From: Pseudo-nitzschia pungens | Lineage: Eukaryota; Bacillariophyta; Bacillariophyceae; Bacillariales; Bacillariaceae | NCBI GenBank assembly: GCA_037355855.1 | Contig: CM074762.1 | Location: forward strand, 62,001-126,000 | Reading direction: 5' to 3' | DNA length: 64,000 nucleotides | Part shown: one piece after another, positions 9,882-20,489 of the stretch | How the letters are laid out: each line of letters opens with the position of its first letter | How positions within the stretch are numbered: the first letter of the stretch is position 1 | The notes under the pieces: model-generated | What the model saw: only the letters and a program-made list of their open reading frames with translations | Database searches by the model: none | Told to the model about the DNA's origin: nothing | Program-made: the position numbers and the translations under genes

Positions 9882-11336
9882 ATGATGATTTTGATGACTA
9901 TGATAACAATGATGATGACGAATGGCAGAAAGACGCCGTCGACTTGGACGGTGGTCTTTGTCGTTCTCCTCACGGCACTCGGTGTGGTGCGAGATGTGAG
10001 CGCATTTGGAGTTGGATTTGGATTTGGCGTGAACCAACTCCGAATCCAAAATCAACCCATCCGCGGAGGGGAACTCCTCCCAAGCAGGAGCAGTCACAGC
10101 TTTAGCCACAGCCGCCAGAAAACCACCCACCTCGACACCATGGCAGCGGGGGGAAATTTCTTTGACGAATTTCGATCCGACCGACGGGACGAACACGAAC
10201 ATGGGCATGGGCATGAAAACAAGCACAAGCATGAACAACAACAGAATGAACAAAAGCATAATCCGAATCGCAATGACGACAACCTCGACGAAAGCGCAAA
10301 TGCAAACAGTGATGCAAACACGCGATTCGTGACGGGGGACGATCTCCACAAGCTGCGGCACCAGGTCCTGGAGATGCGCCTCGAGCTGAGCGAGGCCCGC
10401 AGCCGCAACGATCACGAACGGGTTCGCGACCTGGAGCGGGCCATTGTGCGGACCCAGCAGGTCGACGCCGAGTTTGTCTACACGGTTTCTCTGGAGCGCA
10501 TGGAGCTTGCTCTGAGGGATGGAAACGCGCTTGCCGCCGAGCGCTTCCAGCAGACGGCCCGGATGGCTCGGTCCTCGCTGCCCCAGTTTCAGCTGGAAGG
10601 ATTGTGGGTCGGAAAGTACGGGGAGGACCAGGGGTACGAGATGATCAACGTGACATACGTCGGAGACGTTCTGGTGGCCCACAAGGTCACATCGGGGACC
10701 AAACACGTTCCGAGAGGCCAGGAGACTTTTCGCGTGGACCTGTCGCCGCAAACTCTTGCGGTCGAAAAAGCAAACGTTGGTGGTGGTGGAGTTGGAGTTG
10801 GCGGCTTGCGCAGTCGGCGGAACCGGAATTGGAATCGGCGTCGAAACACAGCCAACGACTATTCCGACCACGGGGATGGGCAACAAGAACTCTCCCCGAT
10901 CGAGCTAGGAGAATCCGCATCCAAGCAGTGGGGCTGCAAGTACCTGCAGCGGTTTGCCGGTCGGGGACAGGTAGCCTCGGAGGGATATGTTGACAGCCAG
11001 TGGATGGAGGGACAGCTTATTCTGGTCAACGAGTACTTTTCCTTTGCCTGGGTCCCGATTGGCCACCAGGTCTTCTTCGGACGGCCCACTCCCGAGCTGG
11101 TCCTCAAGCTGATCCGTGACGAGTCCAAGAAGGAGACCACAACCACAACAACAGTTGTCAGCTCCGACTACCACACAGATTTGCCGTCGTCGTCGTCCTC
11201 CCCGGCGCGATCCTTTCTTGAAAAGTGCTGGGAGGAGACGGAACACATACAGGACGACCTCGAGGCCGACGACGAATCTCGGACATGGACGAGCAGCAGC
11301 AACGCATACTACGATCAGGAGGGATGTTTCGAGTGA
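9882..11336 (+). CDS. Plastid-targeted EXECUTER/FBXO31-like (DUF3506-type) protein
   Basis: 484 residues from ATG; a second possible Met lies at residues 11-12. A hydrophobic core at 22-34 is followed by VSAFG at 39-43, the S-A-F motif of diatom bipartite plastid presequences, so import into the plastid is likely. A His/Glu/Asn-rich linker follows (about 104-146), then a charged helical region (about 153-230) resembling UVR/coiled-coil segments. The main domain begins GLWVGKYG (240-247) with YEMINVTY, VPRGQETF and, further on, GRGQVA and QVFFGRP. This pattern matches the domain shared by plant EXECUTER singlet-oxygen proteins and FBXO31 (Cyclin D1-binding, DUF3506). No F-box is seen. A role in plastid stress signalling is inference. 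A Gly/Val/Asn insert interrupts the domain near 305-335. Confidence 0.7.
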   Translation: MMILMTMITMMMTNGRKTPSTWTVVFVVLLTALGVVRDVSAFGVGFGFGVNQLRIQNQPIRGGELLPSRSSHSFSHSRQKTTHLDTMAAGGNFFDEFRSDRRDEHEHGHGHENKHKHEQQQNEQKHNPNRNDDNLDESANANSDANTRFVTGDDLHKLRHQVLEMRLELSEARSRNDHERVRDLERAIVRTQQVDAEFVYTVSLERMELALRDGNALAAERFQQTARMARSSLPQFQLEGLWVGKYGEDQGYEMINVTYVGDVLVAHKVTSGTKHVPRGQETFRVDLSPQTLAVEKANVGGGGVGVGGLRSRRNRNWNRRRNTANDYSDHGDGQQELSPIELGESASKQWGCKYLQRFAGRGQVASEGYVDSQWMEGQLILVNEYFSFAWVPIGHQVFFGRPTPELVLKLIRDESKKETTTTTTVVSSDYHTDLPSSSSSPARSFLEKCWEETEHIQDDLEADDESRTWTSSSNAYYDQEGCFE

Positions 11337-13638
11337 ATGATGTACGCGACGAAACCAATTGTCGCGAGTCGAAACGACTGGAATTTCGAAGTGAACGAAA
11401 GAGAAGGAAAGGCAATTTTCAAATGAATGGAAATGAAATGCCTAGGAAGTCTAACTCTTTCCGATCCGGAATGCCCCATTCTGCTGACCGCAAAGCACTC
11501 CCAACTTTGAACTGGGGAGACGAGATTCGACTCCATTGGTCACGAAACTACACGAAACAAGACAAGACACGACGCACCGGGCAAGCAGCGTGTGAACCAG
11601 GGAAACCGAAGCGAACCGAACTGAACCAGTTGCTCCGGCTCGATCTTTGCATCGACCGATACTCCGGCACTATCTGTTGCTCTCGTGAGTTTCGAAACGA
11701 AACAGAAACAAAACTCACCGGAACGCCATCTCCAGGCAGAATGAACTGTGGCGTGGAACAATGAACCGAAAAATTCGTTGGATCGCGACGGAAATCAACA
11801 GACGGAACGAATGTGAGATTCCTTTCTTCCCCCTTATGCACGTCGTTCTCGTTTCTCGTTCTTTTCCCCCTTCCATTCGAGTCTTGCTGGAAGGATGGTT
11901 GAAAGAACGAACGAACGAACGAATGAGTCATTCCTTCCTTTCTTTCTTGCGTGCACCGGAAAGATTAACAAAACGGATTCCGATACGCGGTGTCCACAAT
12001 CACTTTTTCTATCCCACCTTTGCAGTAGTTCTGGTTGCCAATACCGAACTAGTTACCTATAGTGAAAGACATGCCACTATAACATTACCACTCCGCGAGA
12101 CACGCACTCTGCAATCGACGACTTTTCTACGCTATACGTACTGTACCCGGTACAAAAGAATATTATTGTGTCGTCGTAGTATTTTAATACTGTAATTATC
12201 GTTTTATACCTGTACTCCACCGAAGTTGGCGTTTCTATTATTTCATCAAAAAGGATATCTAGGCAATTCATCGCGGTGGATTGTTCTCTGGGGTGGCAGG
12301 AATTTCTCATGTTTGAAGTGGAAAACCTCGCGTACGATACGTACCACAGAAGCAACAGTTGCTCCTGTTCCTCTCACACGGTGGAGATTACGCGAAGCAT
12401 GTACGTAGGGGGGCCTCGGCGTCGACACGACGGGATTATGGGGTAAGGTTACTGTACGGTACAAGCACGCTACTGACGCGCTAACGTTGTTTTCGCGAAG
12501 ACTAGAAAAAAGTGAGACGAAAAGTGAAAAAAATCTCTCACAAACAGCACGGTTTCAACAATCGCCTCCATTGCTGTTCATACCCCTCCCTCCAAACCCA
12601 GCAGCATCACCAACTCTAGCATCCCTTCTAGCATCCCTCTGTAGTAGCACAACACCGCCCAGCACAGCACCGCACCAATTTTAGCATCCCTCTGTAGCAC
12701 AGCACAGCACCGCACCGCACAAATTCTAGCATCCCTCTCCTGTACTAGCACAGCACTGCAACGCATGACACACTCCGTTATTAGCACTAGCAGTAGTAGT
12801 AGTAGCAGTAGCATCCCTTAGAACATTGAAGCATCGTCCTGCTACCAGAAACCTACTACTACTCCTAGTACTATAGCGTTACCAGAAGATGCGGTATTTT
12901 TCTCCTGGAAATCGTACGAGATCGTGCACTACAGAGATAGGACATTGGGACTACTACTAGTAGCACCTAACCCGGTACTGTCCTTTGCTGCTTTGTTTCC
13001 AGGCTACGCTGGGGCGCACAACACGCAACGCGAGTACTCATTGGAATCATGCAGTAAGGTTACCGTGCTGCTACTGGTAACTACTTGTTGGTTACTAGCA
13101 ACCAAGCATCGTTCATTCACAAACTCCCAACCATGTTTCTTAGTACGCTAAGACGCATTGCGCTCGTACGGTAAAAGTATTCGTTGGAACTGCGCAACTG
13201 AGCAGCAGCGTAGCATCGCATCGTGGTTTCTAGCAGCACAGAGCCTGCTTTGTTTTCGATGCTACGACGCCGGGGCTTCCATGAAACGCTACTGCAAACA
13301 TTGGACGAGTGTCAAAAAAAAAAAAAAAAAAAAACAAGCACGCTACACGTACGAAACCTAAAGACTTGGAAAAGAAGCGGTACCTCTGGGTTGTCATTAC
13401 TGCCAATCACACCGAACCGAAATGAAACGTGCACACGGTGGTGAGGAATGCTAGCTACAGGTATTTTACAATACAGTACAGTACAGTACAGCACAGTGCT
13501 TGTGGCAGATAGAACTTTTACAATCGAAAGCATCTATCAATTATTCGATCGTTTTCGCTGTCAATACAAGTAAAAGTGTTGCATTGCATTGCACGCCATG
13601 GCACGCCATGGCATCCCACTGCGTCCCATCGCAGGATA
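11337..13638. other. Intergenic region, no supported gene
   Basis: Reading frames on both strands here are short and biased. Visible structure: GAACGAAC repeats (11902-11924); a tandem of AGCATCCCTC and CAGCACCGCAC units (12600-12760); TAGTAGTAG runs; a 21-base A-run (about 13314-13334); and CATGGCACGC repeats near 13600. It separates convergent genes, so it holds both 3' ends. Confidence 0.5.
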
Positions 13639-15045
13639 TCACCGCCGCTTGTAGATGCAGGGCTTGGCGGAGAATTCCAGGTCGGCGTCGGGTTTCTTCC
13701 CGTTCTTTTTCAGCTCGAGCAACAAAAACATGGTGTTGGTTCGGTCGGTTCGGACGCACTCGAATCCAAGCTTCTCCAGGACGTCGGTAAACTCCTCGAG
13801 GGTTCCCTCCCGTTTCGTTTCCGCTTTGGAATCGGCAGCAGCAGCGGCGACGGAGTTGGAGGAGTCGTTGTTGTTGTTGCTGTTGTTGGCATTGGTTTTG
13901 CCTCCCCCTTTGGGTACCTTTTTGCGACCGTGGCTGTACTCGATCCTGGATCGGACCTCGGCGATCTTGACGCGGCCGTTGTCCCTCAGAACCCGGTGGG
14001 CCTCACGGATGAAATCGGCAAGGTTGGTCCCCATGAGCGACAGACAAAAGACACAGACGTCAACGGATTGGTCGGGAAGGGGGACATTCGCCATGTCGCA
14101 GGCGGTCACCAGCTCGTTAGGGGAGACCAGATCGAACGAGTGAACGGCAAAGACGTTGTCGCTGCCGTTGTCGTTCTTCGCTTCGCTCTTGTTCTTCTTA
14201 TTCTTTTTCTTGTTGGGACGCTTTACGGCCAGCAGATCCCGAGCGAGTTGGGCATCTCCGCAGCCAAAATCGGCCACGACTACCGCGCGGGGCTTGTTGC
14301 TTTTCGTGTTGTTTTTTGGATTGTTTTGATTGATTTGGCAGTGAGCTTTGGTCAGGGATCGCACAATAATGTCGACCGGGTTTTCGGGCCAGGATTCGAC
14401 CTGGTGACGGAATCCTTCGTGGTATTGCTCGAAGAGTTCCGGGCATTTCTGGAATTTTTCGTAGGAATTCTGTGATGTCGTGGTGTAGAGCTCTTCGTTT
14501 AGGATGCGGAAGCGGGATCCCGCCAACCGTGCCTTGAAGGCCTCCCGGATGGAATTTTTGGGGAGTTTGCTGTTGTTGGTAGATGCAGCTGCAGATGCAG
14601 CGGCAGATAATGTGACTGTATTCTCAGCGTTGGTCACTTCTGTTGGTATGGCTGTTGCGGTTGCTGTTGCTGTTTTTCCTTTTGCAATGACGCCTGTTGA
14701 TGCTGGGGTCACACCGGCACCGGTAGCAGGTGCTCCCGACGAGGCCTGGTCCTTTTTGAGTTTTCCAAGCAACTTTCTCATTCGTTTCTTTTTGCTCTTG
14801 CTCCATTTTTCCGAATCCCCGACCGTTACTGATACCGAGGCTTTTGCATTGCTGTTGGCTGCCTTGGGTTCAGAGTTTTTGCCGCCTTTGCCGCCTTCGC
14901 GTTGTTTTGTTTCCTGCTCCTGCTTTTGTTTCTGTCTCTGTTTTTTGTGGGGCAACGGACTGCTCTTTCTTGCCTTTTTCAGGGGTTGCTGGTTGCTCTC
15001 GTTGATCGTGCTCGGTGCCGCGTTGGCTTTCCGGATCTTGCCCAT
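13639..15045 (-). CDS. RRP8: RRP8-type rRNA methyltransferase (nucleolar)
   Basis: 468 residues from the first ATG at 15045. The frame continues upstream to a TTG at 15261, but that would add a Leu-rich hydrophobic stretch unsuited to a nucleolar protein and has no ATG. The N-terminal half is basic and low-complexity (Lys, Ser, Ala, Thr), typical of nucleolar tails. The catalytic half begins with RLAGSRFRILNEELYTT, and continues with FHEGFR-like HEGFRHQVESWP, the SAM-binding motif ADFGCGDAQLA (about 256-266), a D-L-V motif, NVPLPDQSVDVCVFCLSLMG, and ends with IAEVRSR and a beta-strand near the C-terminus. In yeast and animals this family makes m1A in large-subunit rRNA (nucleomethylin in human). 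An Asn/Ser/Ala-rich insert lies between IAEVRSR and the last block. Strong family match. Confidence 0.9.
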   Translation of the reverse strand: MGKIRKANAAPSTINESNQQPLKKARKSSPLPHKKQRQKQKQEQETKQREGGKGGKNSEPKAANSNAKASVSVTVGDSEKWSKSKKKRMRKLLGKLKKDQASSGAPATGAGVTPASTGVIAKGKTATATATAIPTEVTNAENTVTLSAAASAAASTNNSKLPKNSIREAFKARLAGSRFRILNEELYTTTSQNSYEKFQKCPELFEQYHEGFRHQVESWPENPVDIIVRSLTKAHCQINQNNPKNNTKSNKPRAVVVADFGCGDAQLARDLLAVKRPNKKKNKKNKSEAKNDNGSDNVFAVHSFDLVSPNELVTACDMANVPLPDQSVDVCVFCLSLMGTNLADFIREAHRVLRDNGRVKIAEVRSRIEYSHGRKKVPKGGGKTNANNSNNNNDSSNSVAAAAADSKAETKREGTLEEFTDVLEKLGFECVRTDRTNTMFLLLELKKNGKKPDADLEFSAKPCIYKRR

Positions 15046-15890
15046 TTTCAATAGTGTGGCTAGTGTCAATAGTGTCACTAGTAGCGCCAACAGCGAGAGT
15101 AACAGTAACAGTAAGAGAGGCAACAACCGCGGAAATTGGACTCTGCTGTCGCTGGGAACAAAGGGATCTCTTGACGGTCTTTTGCCAGTCTTTTGGTAGT
15201 GGACTGAATGCAAGTATGGATACGGTTCGGTTGTTGTGTTGTTGTGGAGTATCGGTACCAATTTCCGTTCGTTGTTCGATTGTCAACCGATAACCGATAA
15301 TCAAAGTACGAGCAACAAAAGTGTGTTTGGGTGATCAATTGGCTCGTTTGTTCGGCGTTTGTGTTGTCATCCGTTCTACGATGTGAATTTAAAAACGGTA
15401 AAATAAAGCACGATTACGAGTAAAGTTACCGGTAAGGTTTTACGAATACAAAAAGTTCTTCGTTTGTGGGTGGAGTAAGTTAACATACAGTAACCTTATT
15501 GGATACCCGTAATACGTACTAGATACGAAAATACGAAATACGTACCGGTACCTGTGCTACTACACGTACGGTACGTGAACTGAACTAAACTATTTACGGA
15601 GTACGAAAGTATTTTTTTTCGGGGTGGGATTTTTCATTATTTCGATGGTGACGAACTACACATAACTCGTTGTGTCTTTGAACGCATGCCAGACCGAGAA
15701 ATTGGGTAGTCGTTTTGCTTTTTTACTCCGAAGCAAGGCAATACTAGTCGTAACCTTAGTACAGTACGAGTAAGTTACTTCTACCAACACGGTAAGGTAC
15801 GGTAGTAATCTACCGGTACTAATCTAAAATCTGAACTACGAAGTTGAACAACCTTGTACGAGTAAGGTAAGGTTACCGGTACCGGTACGT
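15046..15890. other. Upstream region of RRP8 and word-repeat DNA
   Basis: Begins with AGTGTCAATAGTGTC and AACAGTAACAGT repeats immediately 5' of the RRP8 ATG. From 15410 the sequence is TACCGGTAAGG/TACGAGTAA word DNA. No gene is seen. Confidence 0.5.
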
Positions 15891-15895
15891 ACAGG

Positions 15896-16212
15896 CGACT
15901 GACCCCACGAGCTGGCCAAAATTGTAGACGAAGTCAGCTATTGGACTGAGATCCATGCACCCAGACCCACGTCCTTGTACTCGTACAAGTCGTCGTCCCG
16001 TATGGCGCCATGAGTCATGCAGGCCATGTTCTCATTTCGGGTGGTGGTCAAGAATTCAGATTTGAAACTCGAAACTCATTCGCCAGAGCCGAGAGCCTAC
16101 TAAAGCCGAGAGCCTTACCAAATCGCTGAATAGCGACAACTTTGACGAGGCCTGTCCAGAGATGCTGAGCATAGCGGAAGACAGTGATTCTCATAATCCT
16201 ACCCGCTCATGG
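15896..16212 (+). pseudogene. Possible decayed coding remnant, two short frames
   Basis: Between stops at about 15900 and 16012 one frame reads H-E-L-A-K-I-V-D-E-V-S-Y-W-T-E-I-H-A-P-R, with protein-like composition. From about 16070 another frame ends with N-F-D-E-A-C-P-E-M-L-S-I-A-E-D before a TGA at about 16219. Neither has an ATG or joins the other. GCCGAGAGCCT is duplicated at 16086 and 16105. It may be a broken gene or transposon fragment; no family is recognised. Confidence 0.2.
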
Positions 16213-16551
16213 TATTTTTGAACTTTCACCCGCTGCAAAAGAGTGCACCGCTACTAGTAGTAGTAGTAGTACTATGAATAATGGTAGGTGGGTTTCTCCT
16301 CTCCGTTTGCATTCGAAAGTCGTGAAATCACAATATTGACGGAGGAATACATTTGATAATTTTCGTATAATTATTGTTATAAACTCCCAAACTTGTTGAC
16401 GAATACGAGACGAATCTATCACTTTCAGTAACGGTTTACTAGTGTACAATGCACGCAAGATGTACGATGCGTGGATGGAATTATCCGATCGGAGCTCGGC
16501 ACAGACATCTCTCCCTCGCTCTTTCCATGGATCCGGTGGCGGCCTTTGCCC

Positions 16552-17917
16552 TTACGCTCGGACCAGCCGATCCGCCTCGGGTATGGCGTCTGCAAAACTG
16601 CCATCCCGGAAGGATTGCTCGATGCCTGCCACGAGCCTTTCTCGCACCTTCTCTTCCCGGTCTCCGTCCTCTAACATCACACACACACGCGCATCGACCA
16701 CCGAGCAAACCACGCCCTTGGTCGGGCAAAAGGCGCTGTCGAAAATGTTGCGAATGATGGGAGGGTGGTCATCTGTGTAAAATGCGAGCCTGCGGCGGCG
16801 CTCTCTCGACGATTCCGCGAGGTGCGCGGTCCTTCTGGTGCGCTGTTCGTATTTGTGTTGCTCGGGTGTGCCGCTGGGAGCCTCCCGGATCAAGCCGAGA
16901 TCCACCACCGCCAATCCACTGCGGAGCGGTGTTGCAGAAAGGGTGCGCTGTGCATTCTTGGGATGTTTTCGTAGCTGCGTAGCTGTTGCTGTTGCTGTTG
17001 CGTTCAGGGCATCGATCGTCACGGCACGAGTCGCGGTGAGGAGACCGCTCTTGTACGTGTTGCCGACCTCATTCTGAATGTCCTCCGAAGAAAATCCATC
17101 CGTGTTTTCCACTCCGTACTGAAAATTCACGCAGAAAAGGTCCGAAGGCGTGGGTTCTGCGGATGACAATGCCGTTGAACCCGCAAGGATCCCATGCATG
17201 AAGAAACACAAAGTCGAGCAAGAAATCAGATTCCGTCGAAACGCAATTTGGATTCGGATTCAGGCATGGCAATTTCACACGATACGATCTCCACTTACGG
17301 GGTGTTTCCACAAACTCTGACGGCTGTGGAGAAGGAACTTCGGATACTTTCGCTGTGGGTGTGCTGGTCGGAGATCCCGACGGGCTGTTCGTTGGAAATC
17401 TCGTGGGTTCCAGAGTCCCGATCTCGTCCCGGATCGCGTCGCCCACCGTCCGGCAGATTGTGATGAGATTGTCCTCGATAAAGGGGGACTCGTCCGGGTC
17501 CAGATCAATCCCAGCGTCCCCGCCCACGCAGCAGAAGGGCGCCTTGGAGACGAACGAGCAAAAGCAAGATCCGTAAACAAAGGTGGATATCAGAGAGAAT
17601 GGAAGGTCCACGTAGGATTCCGCGTCGACTACTCCGCGGCTACGTGTTGAAATGAACCCGACATATTCGTCCTCCGTTAGTTTCAGGTCGCCGGTGGTGT
17701 CGCTCCTATAAAGGTCGTCGACACAATCTTGGTACTGACTGTAGGCTCTGCTCAGAATGAAGCTTTCGAAGGTTCGGTCGGTTGCTTCGTGTTCTTTTCT
17801 CTCGTGGCGCGATCTCTTGATACACTCGGCAGGATCCGAAAGCAACAAAGACACCAAGAGCAGGAACATTCTCCCCCGTCGACCGGGTCTCACCATCGTC
17901 ATTGTTGTGAACACCAA
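16552..17917 (-). CDS. Secreted EF-hand protein with Pro/Thr-rich linker, two exons
   Basis: Exons at 17917-17299 and 17156-16552 (minus strand) are joined across a 142-bp intron with GTAAGT at 17298 and CAG ending at 17157. Exon 1 leaves one base (C), which with AA from exon 2 makes a Gln codon and keeps the frame, giving 407 residues. The junction joins an S-P-T Pro-rich linker smoothly (VETP|QPTPSD). Residues about 18-32 form a signal peptide. A 12-residue EF-hand loop (DTTGDLKLTEDE) lies at 73-84, with Cys pairs after it. Exon 2 has DLFCVNFQYGVEN, and an Arg-rich C-terminal part. Diatoms have many such secreted PT-linker proteins of unknown role; calcium binding is predicted, function not known. 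Confidence 0.7.
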
Positions 17918-18865
17918 AATAATGATACAAAAATATTGCTATATTCGAAAGAAATTCAATTACGAGGGTATTGCTGTTTGCTATGGGGACCGAAATCTCT
18001 CGTTGTAAAAGACTCGATTCGGTACGGGTTCGGGGGGAGGCCAATCCTCGACACTATCACCTCATCCGATAAACAGAAAGTTTTGGCAATGCGAGCCTTT
18101 GGAGTTCGGGACCACTCGCATAGATCCTCACTTGTTGACGGACACATGCACCAAAGCCGAGCAAACGGGATATCGCACAGCCACTCTCCTACCCTTTGCC
18201 CAAAAAAGTTGAGAAACATAATAATGTGAGTCGAAGAGAGAAAAAATTGTCGACCAACCTGCTCGCGGTGCCTAAGTATCTGTTTTCAACCGACTAAAAA
18301 CGGTTGATTTTTCAGTTGGCCAATATTTTTGGCTAAGTGACAATATCAATTAGACCCGTTGCGCAAAGCAAATACAACATTCAATTTTTGAGAGGGATCA
18401 AGCGATAATTGTGTTTGCCACGGAAGTAAGGATTTTACCGGTACGATTATGTTACCAGGTAAAACTAAGGTAAGGTTAACCTTACTCTAACCTTACTTCT
18501 ACTATGTACAAAAATAATAATAATAGTACGAAGTAAGGTAACTTCGTAATAATAAACTTTGCCGTAGTACGAAGTAAAGCCTCAACTTTTTGAGCCATGA
18601 AGAAGTCCGAAGTCCGGTTCTAGTAGTAATGTTGGCCAGATTGATTCACCCAAATATTATTCTAGTACTACTAAGGTTACTACTACTTATAGACTCCTAC
18701 TACTACTACTAGTAGGAAAAAACACCATCAGAGCTAATAAATTCCACACTTTTTGTACCGTTGCAGTGACAAGAGTCCTGCTGGACCTACCCGTGGTCAA
18801 GAAGACTATACTAGCTTGTAACAGAGGAGCAAGTAGAAAGGGTCCAAGAACAACAACAATATTCT
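17918..18865. other. Intergenic region, no supported gene
   Basis: 5' flank of the EF-hand gene, then word DNA (GGTAAGGTTAACCTTAC near 18470) and TACTACTACTAG runs. No gene is seen. Confidence 0.5.
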
Positions 18866-19490
18866 GTATGAAGATATCCAGGGTGCTATGATCTGTGCTA
18901 AGACTCCTGTGTAGAACAAGGGCTACTGGGGCTACAGACAGCAACATCCAGTAGCTGACTAACAGGTGCTGAGCTGAGTGCTGAGCTGTGTGCTAATTGG
19001 TAGCATACAGGCTTAGCAGCAGGCTTAGCAACAGGCTTAGCAACAGACCTATATCCTGCTTAGTATGGATGCTAGTAGCAGAAGTTACTAGGGCCGCCGC
19101 GTACGATTTGTACCAATTGTACGTACCCCGAGTAAAGCACCTGTTATGGTGTAGCTAAATGCTACAGGGTTAGGGTTGCTAAGCTACGAGATACTGGTGG
19201 TGCTAACCTACCACGATACCATGCTAAGATACTATGCTACCGCCGGGGTCGGGTCATTGGTGTATAATATGTACCATGACCGGATACCTGACCCAAACAG
19301 TTACCCAACGCGTTAGCACACGATTCGGTCTAATTAATCGGAGCTGTGCTACGCTACTCCGATACGATACGCTACCCGTAGAATACAGTACCAGAGCTAC
19401 AGAGCTCTGTTATTATACGAGTTATCGGAACTGTCACGATACAGAGCTGAGCTGCGCTCAGCTCCCTTTATTCACTCTTTATCTTCCACT
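18866..19490 (+). repeat. Dispersed repeat family, copy A (about 620 bp)
   Basis: Shares blocks in the same order with the reverse complement of 47520-48200. These include ATGAAGATATCCA, a CCTGTGTA block, ACTGGGGCTAC, GAGCTGTGTGCTA, TTAGCAACAGGCTTAGCA, CTGTAGCA/ACAGGGTTA, and a terminal GAGCTGAG/GCGCTCAGCTC palindrome near 19442-19465. Divergence is substantial with many indels, so the copies are old. No coding capacity; probably a non-autonomous element. Confidence 0.65.
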
Positions 19491-19614
19491 CTAAATTAAA
19501 AGCCTATCATGCCCTCCCCTATCGATCGATTCCGATGTACCTCTAGGGAAGTACCTTGTAGTAACTAAGTGTATGCAATAGACCTTGAACAGTCCACTGT
19601 AGACTCACGATTTG

Positions 19615-20489
19615 CCAGGAACATGGTTGATTTTTTGGAAAAAAATTACTTCGTAGATATTAAATTCTTCGATCATCCCAAAAATCGCGCACGATCCAAT
19701 CTCTCCGCGCGCGACGAAAATTTGAAAATAAAAATTAAATTCTCGAAACCCCCTGCGACACCAGTCGACACCAGTCGACACCAGTCGACACCAGTAGACA
19801 CCAGTAGACACCAGTAGACACCAGTCGACACCGGTGTTCGTATGTTCGTATGTTCGTATGTTCATACGTTGGTATGTTCGTCTGTTCGTATGATTGTATG
19901 TTCGTTTGTTCGTCTGTTCGTCTGTTCATCTGTTCATACGTTGGTACGTTCGTCTGTTCGTATACTTGTATGTTCGTATGTTCTTCTGTTCGTTTGTTCG
20001 TCTGTTCGTCTGTTCATACGTTGGTACAATAGTTTATTCGTATGATGTTCATATGTTCGTCAATTCATACGTTGGTACAATCGTTTATTCGTATCATTGT
20101 ATGTTCGTCTGTTCGTCTTATGTTCGTCTGTTCTTCTGTACGATCGTACAGACGAACATACGAACATACGAACATACGAACATACTGCTTGTACATTCGT
20201 ATGTTCGTCATGACACCAGTCGACACCAGACGACACCAGACGACACCAGTCGACACCAGTCGACACCAGTCGACACCAGTCGACACCAGTCGACACCAGT
20301 CGACACCAGTCGACACCAGTCGACACCAGTCGACACCAGTAGACACCAGTTTGGGTACTGCGGGAAATTATTTTTTTAAAATAATTTCTCAAATCGCGCA
20401 CGGCGCGTGATTCTCATATTTTTAGCGAGGGGGGAGGACCGGGAATTTCATAATTCCTTCAAAAAACTAAAAATCAACCATGTTCCAGG
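19615..20489. mobile_element. TIR element with tandem-repeat core, member 1 (875 bp)
   Basis: The left end CCAGGAACATGGTTGATTTT (19615-19634) and the right end at 20470-20489 are reverse complements with one mismatch. The right subterminal 60 bp, read outward-in, matches the left end of the element at 31762, including ATTCCCGGTCCTCCCC. Inside are arrays of GTCGACACCA-type 10-mers (19757-19830 and 20213-20350) on both sides of a TGTTCGTATG array (19834-20145) that ends in its own inverted form (20148-20185). No protein is credible; long frames here only translate the repeats. No target-site duplication was recognised. Confidence 0.75.
19757..20350. repeat. Short tandem arrays: GTCGACACCA and TGTTCGTATG
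   Basis: About 7 copies of GACACCAGTC on the left and about 14 on the right, same orientation. Between them lies a longer array of 8-12 bp TGTTCGTATG-like units whose end flips to CATACGAACA. The GTCGAC core is a perfect 6-bp palindrome. Confidence 0.9.

Noticed and set aside
9858..10886. 342-codon minus-strand frame opposite the EXECUTER-like gene
   Set aside because: Antisense shadow with no recognisable domain; the plus strand carries a presequence and a conserved domain.
13576..14475. 299-codon plus-strand frame opposite the RRP8 gene
   Set aside because: It is antisense to a well-supported methyltransferase, and its Val/Gly/Phe-rich product reflects the codon bias of the real strand.
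15046..15261. N-terminal extension of RRP8 with a Leu-rich membrane segment
   Set aside because: It begins at TTG, has no ATG, and would put a membrane helix on a nucleolar enzyme.
19842..20410. Several overlapping frames rich in Phe-Val-Cys-Ser or Thr-Ser-Arg-His
   Set aside because: All are translations of the TGTTCGTATG and GACACCAGTC arrays on either strand.
19615..20489. Helitron (5' TC, 3' CTRR plus hairpin)
   Set aside because: The ends are inverted repeats of each other and no CTRR end with a hairpin is seen, so a TIR-type element fits better.
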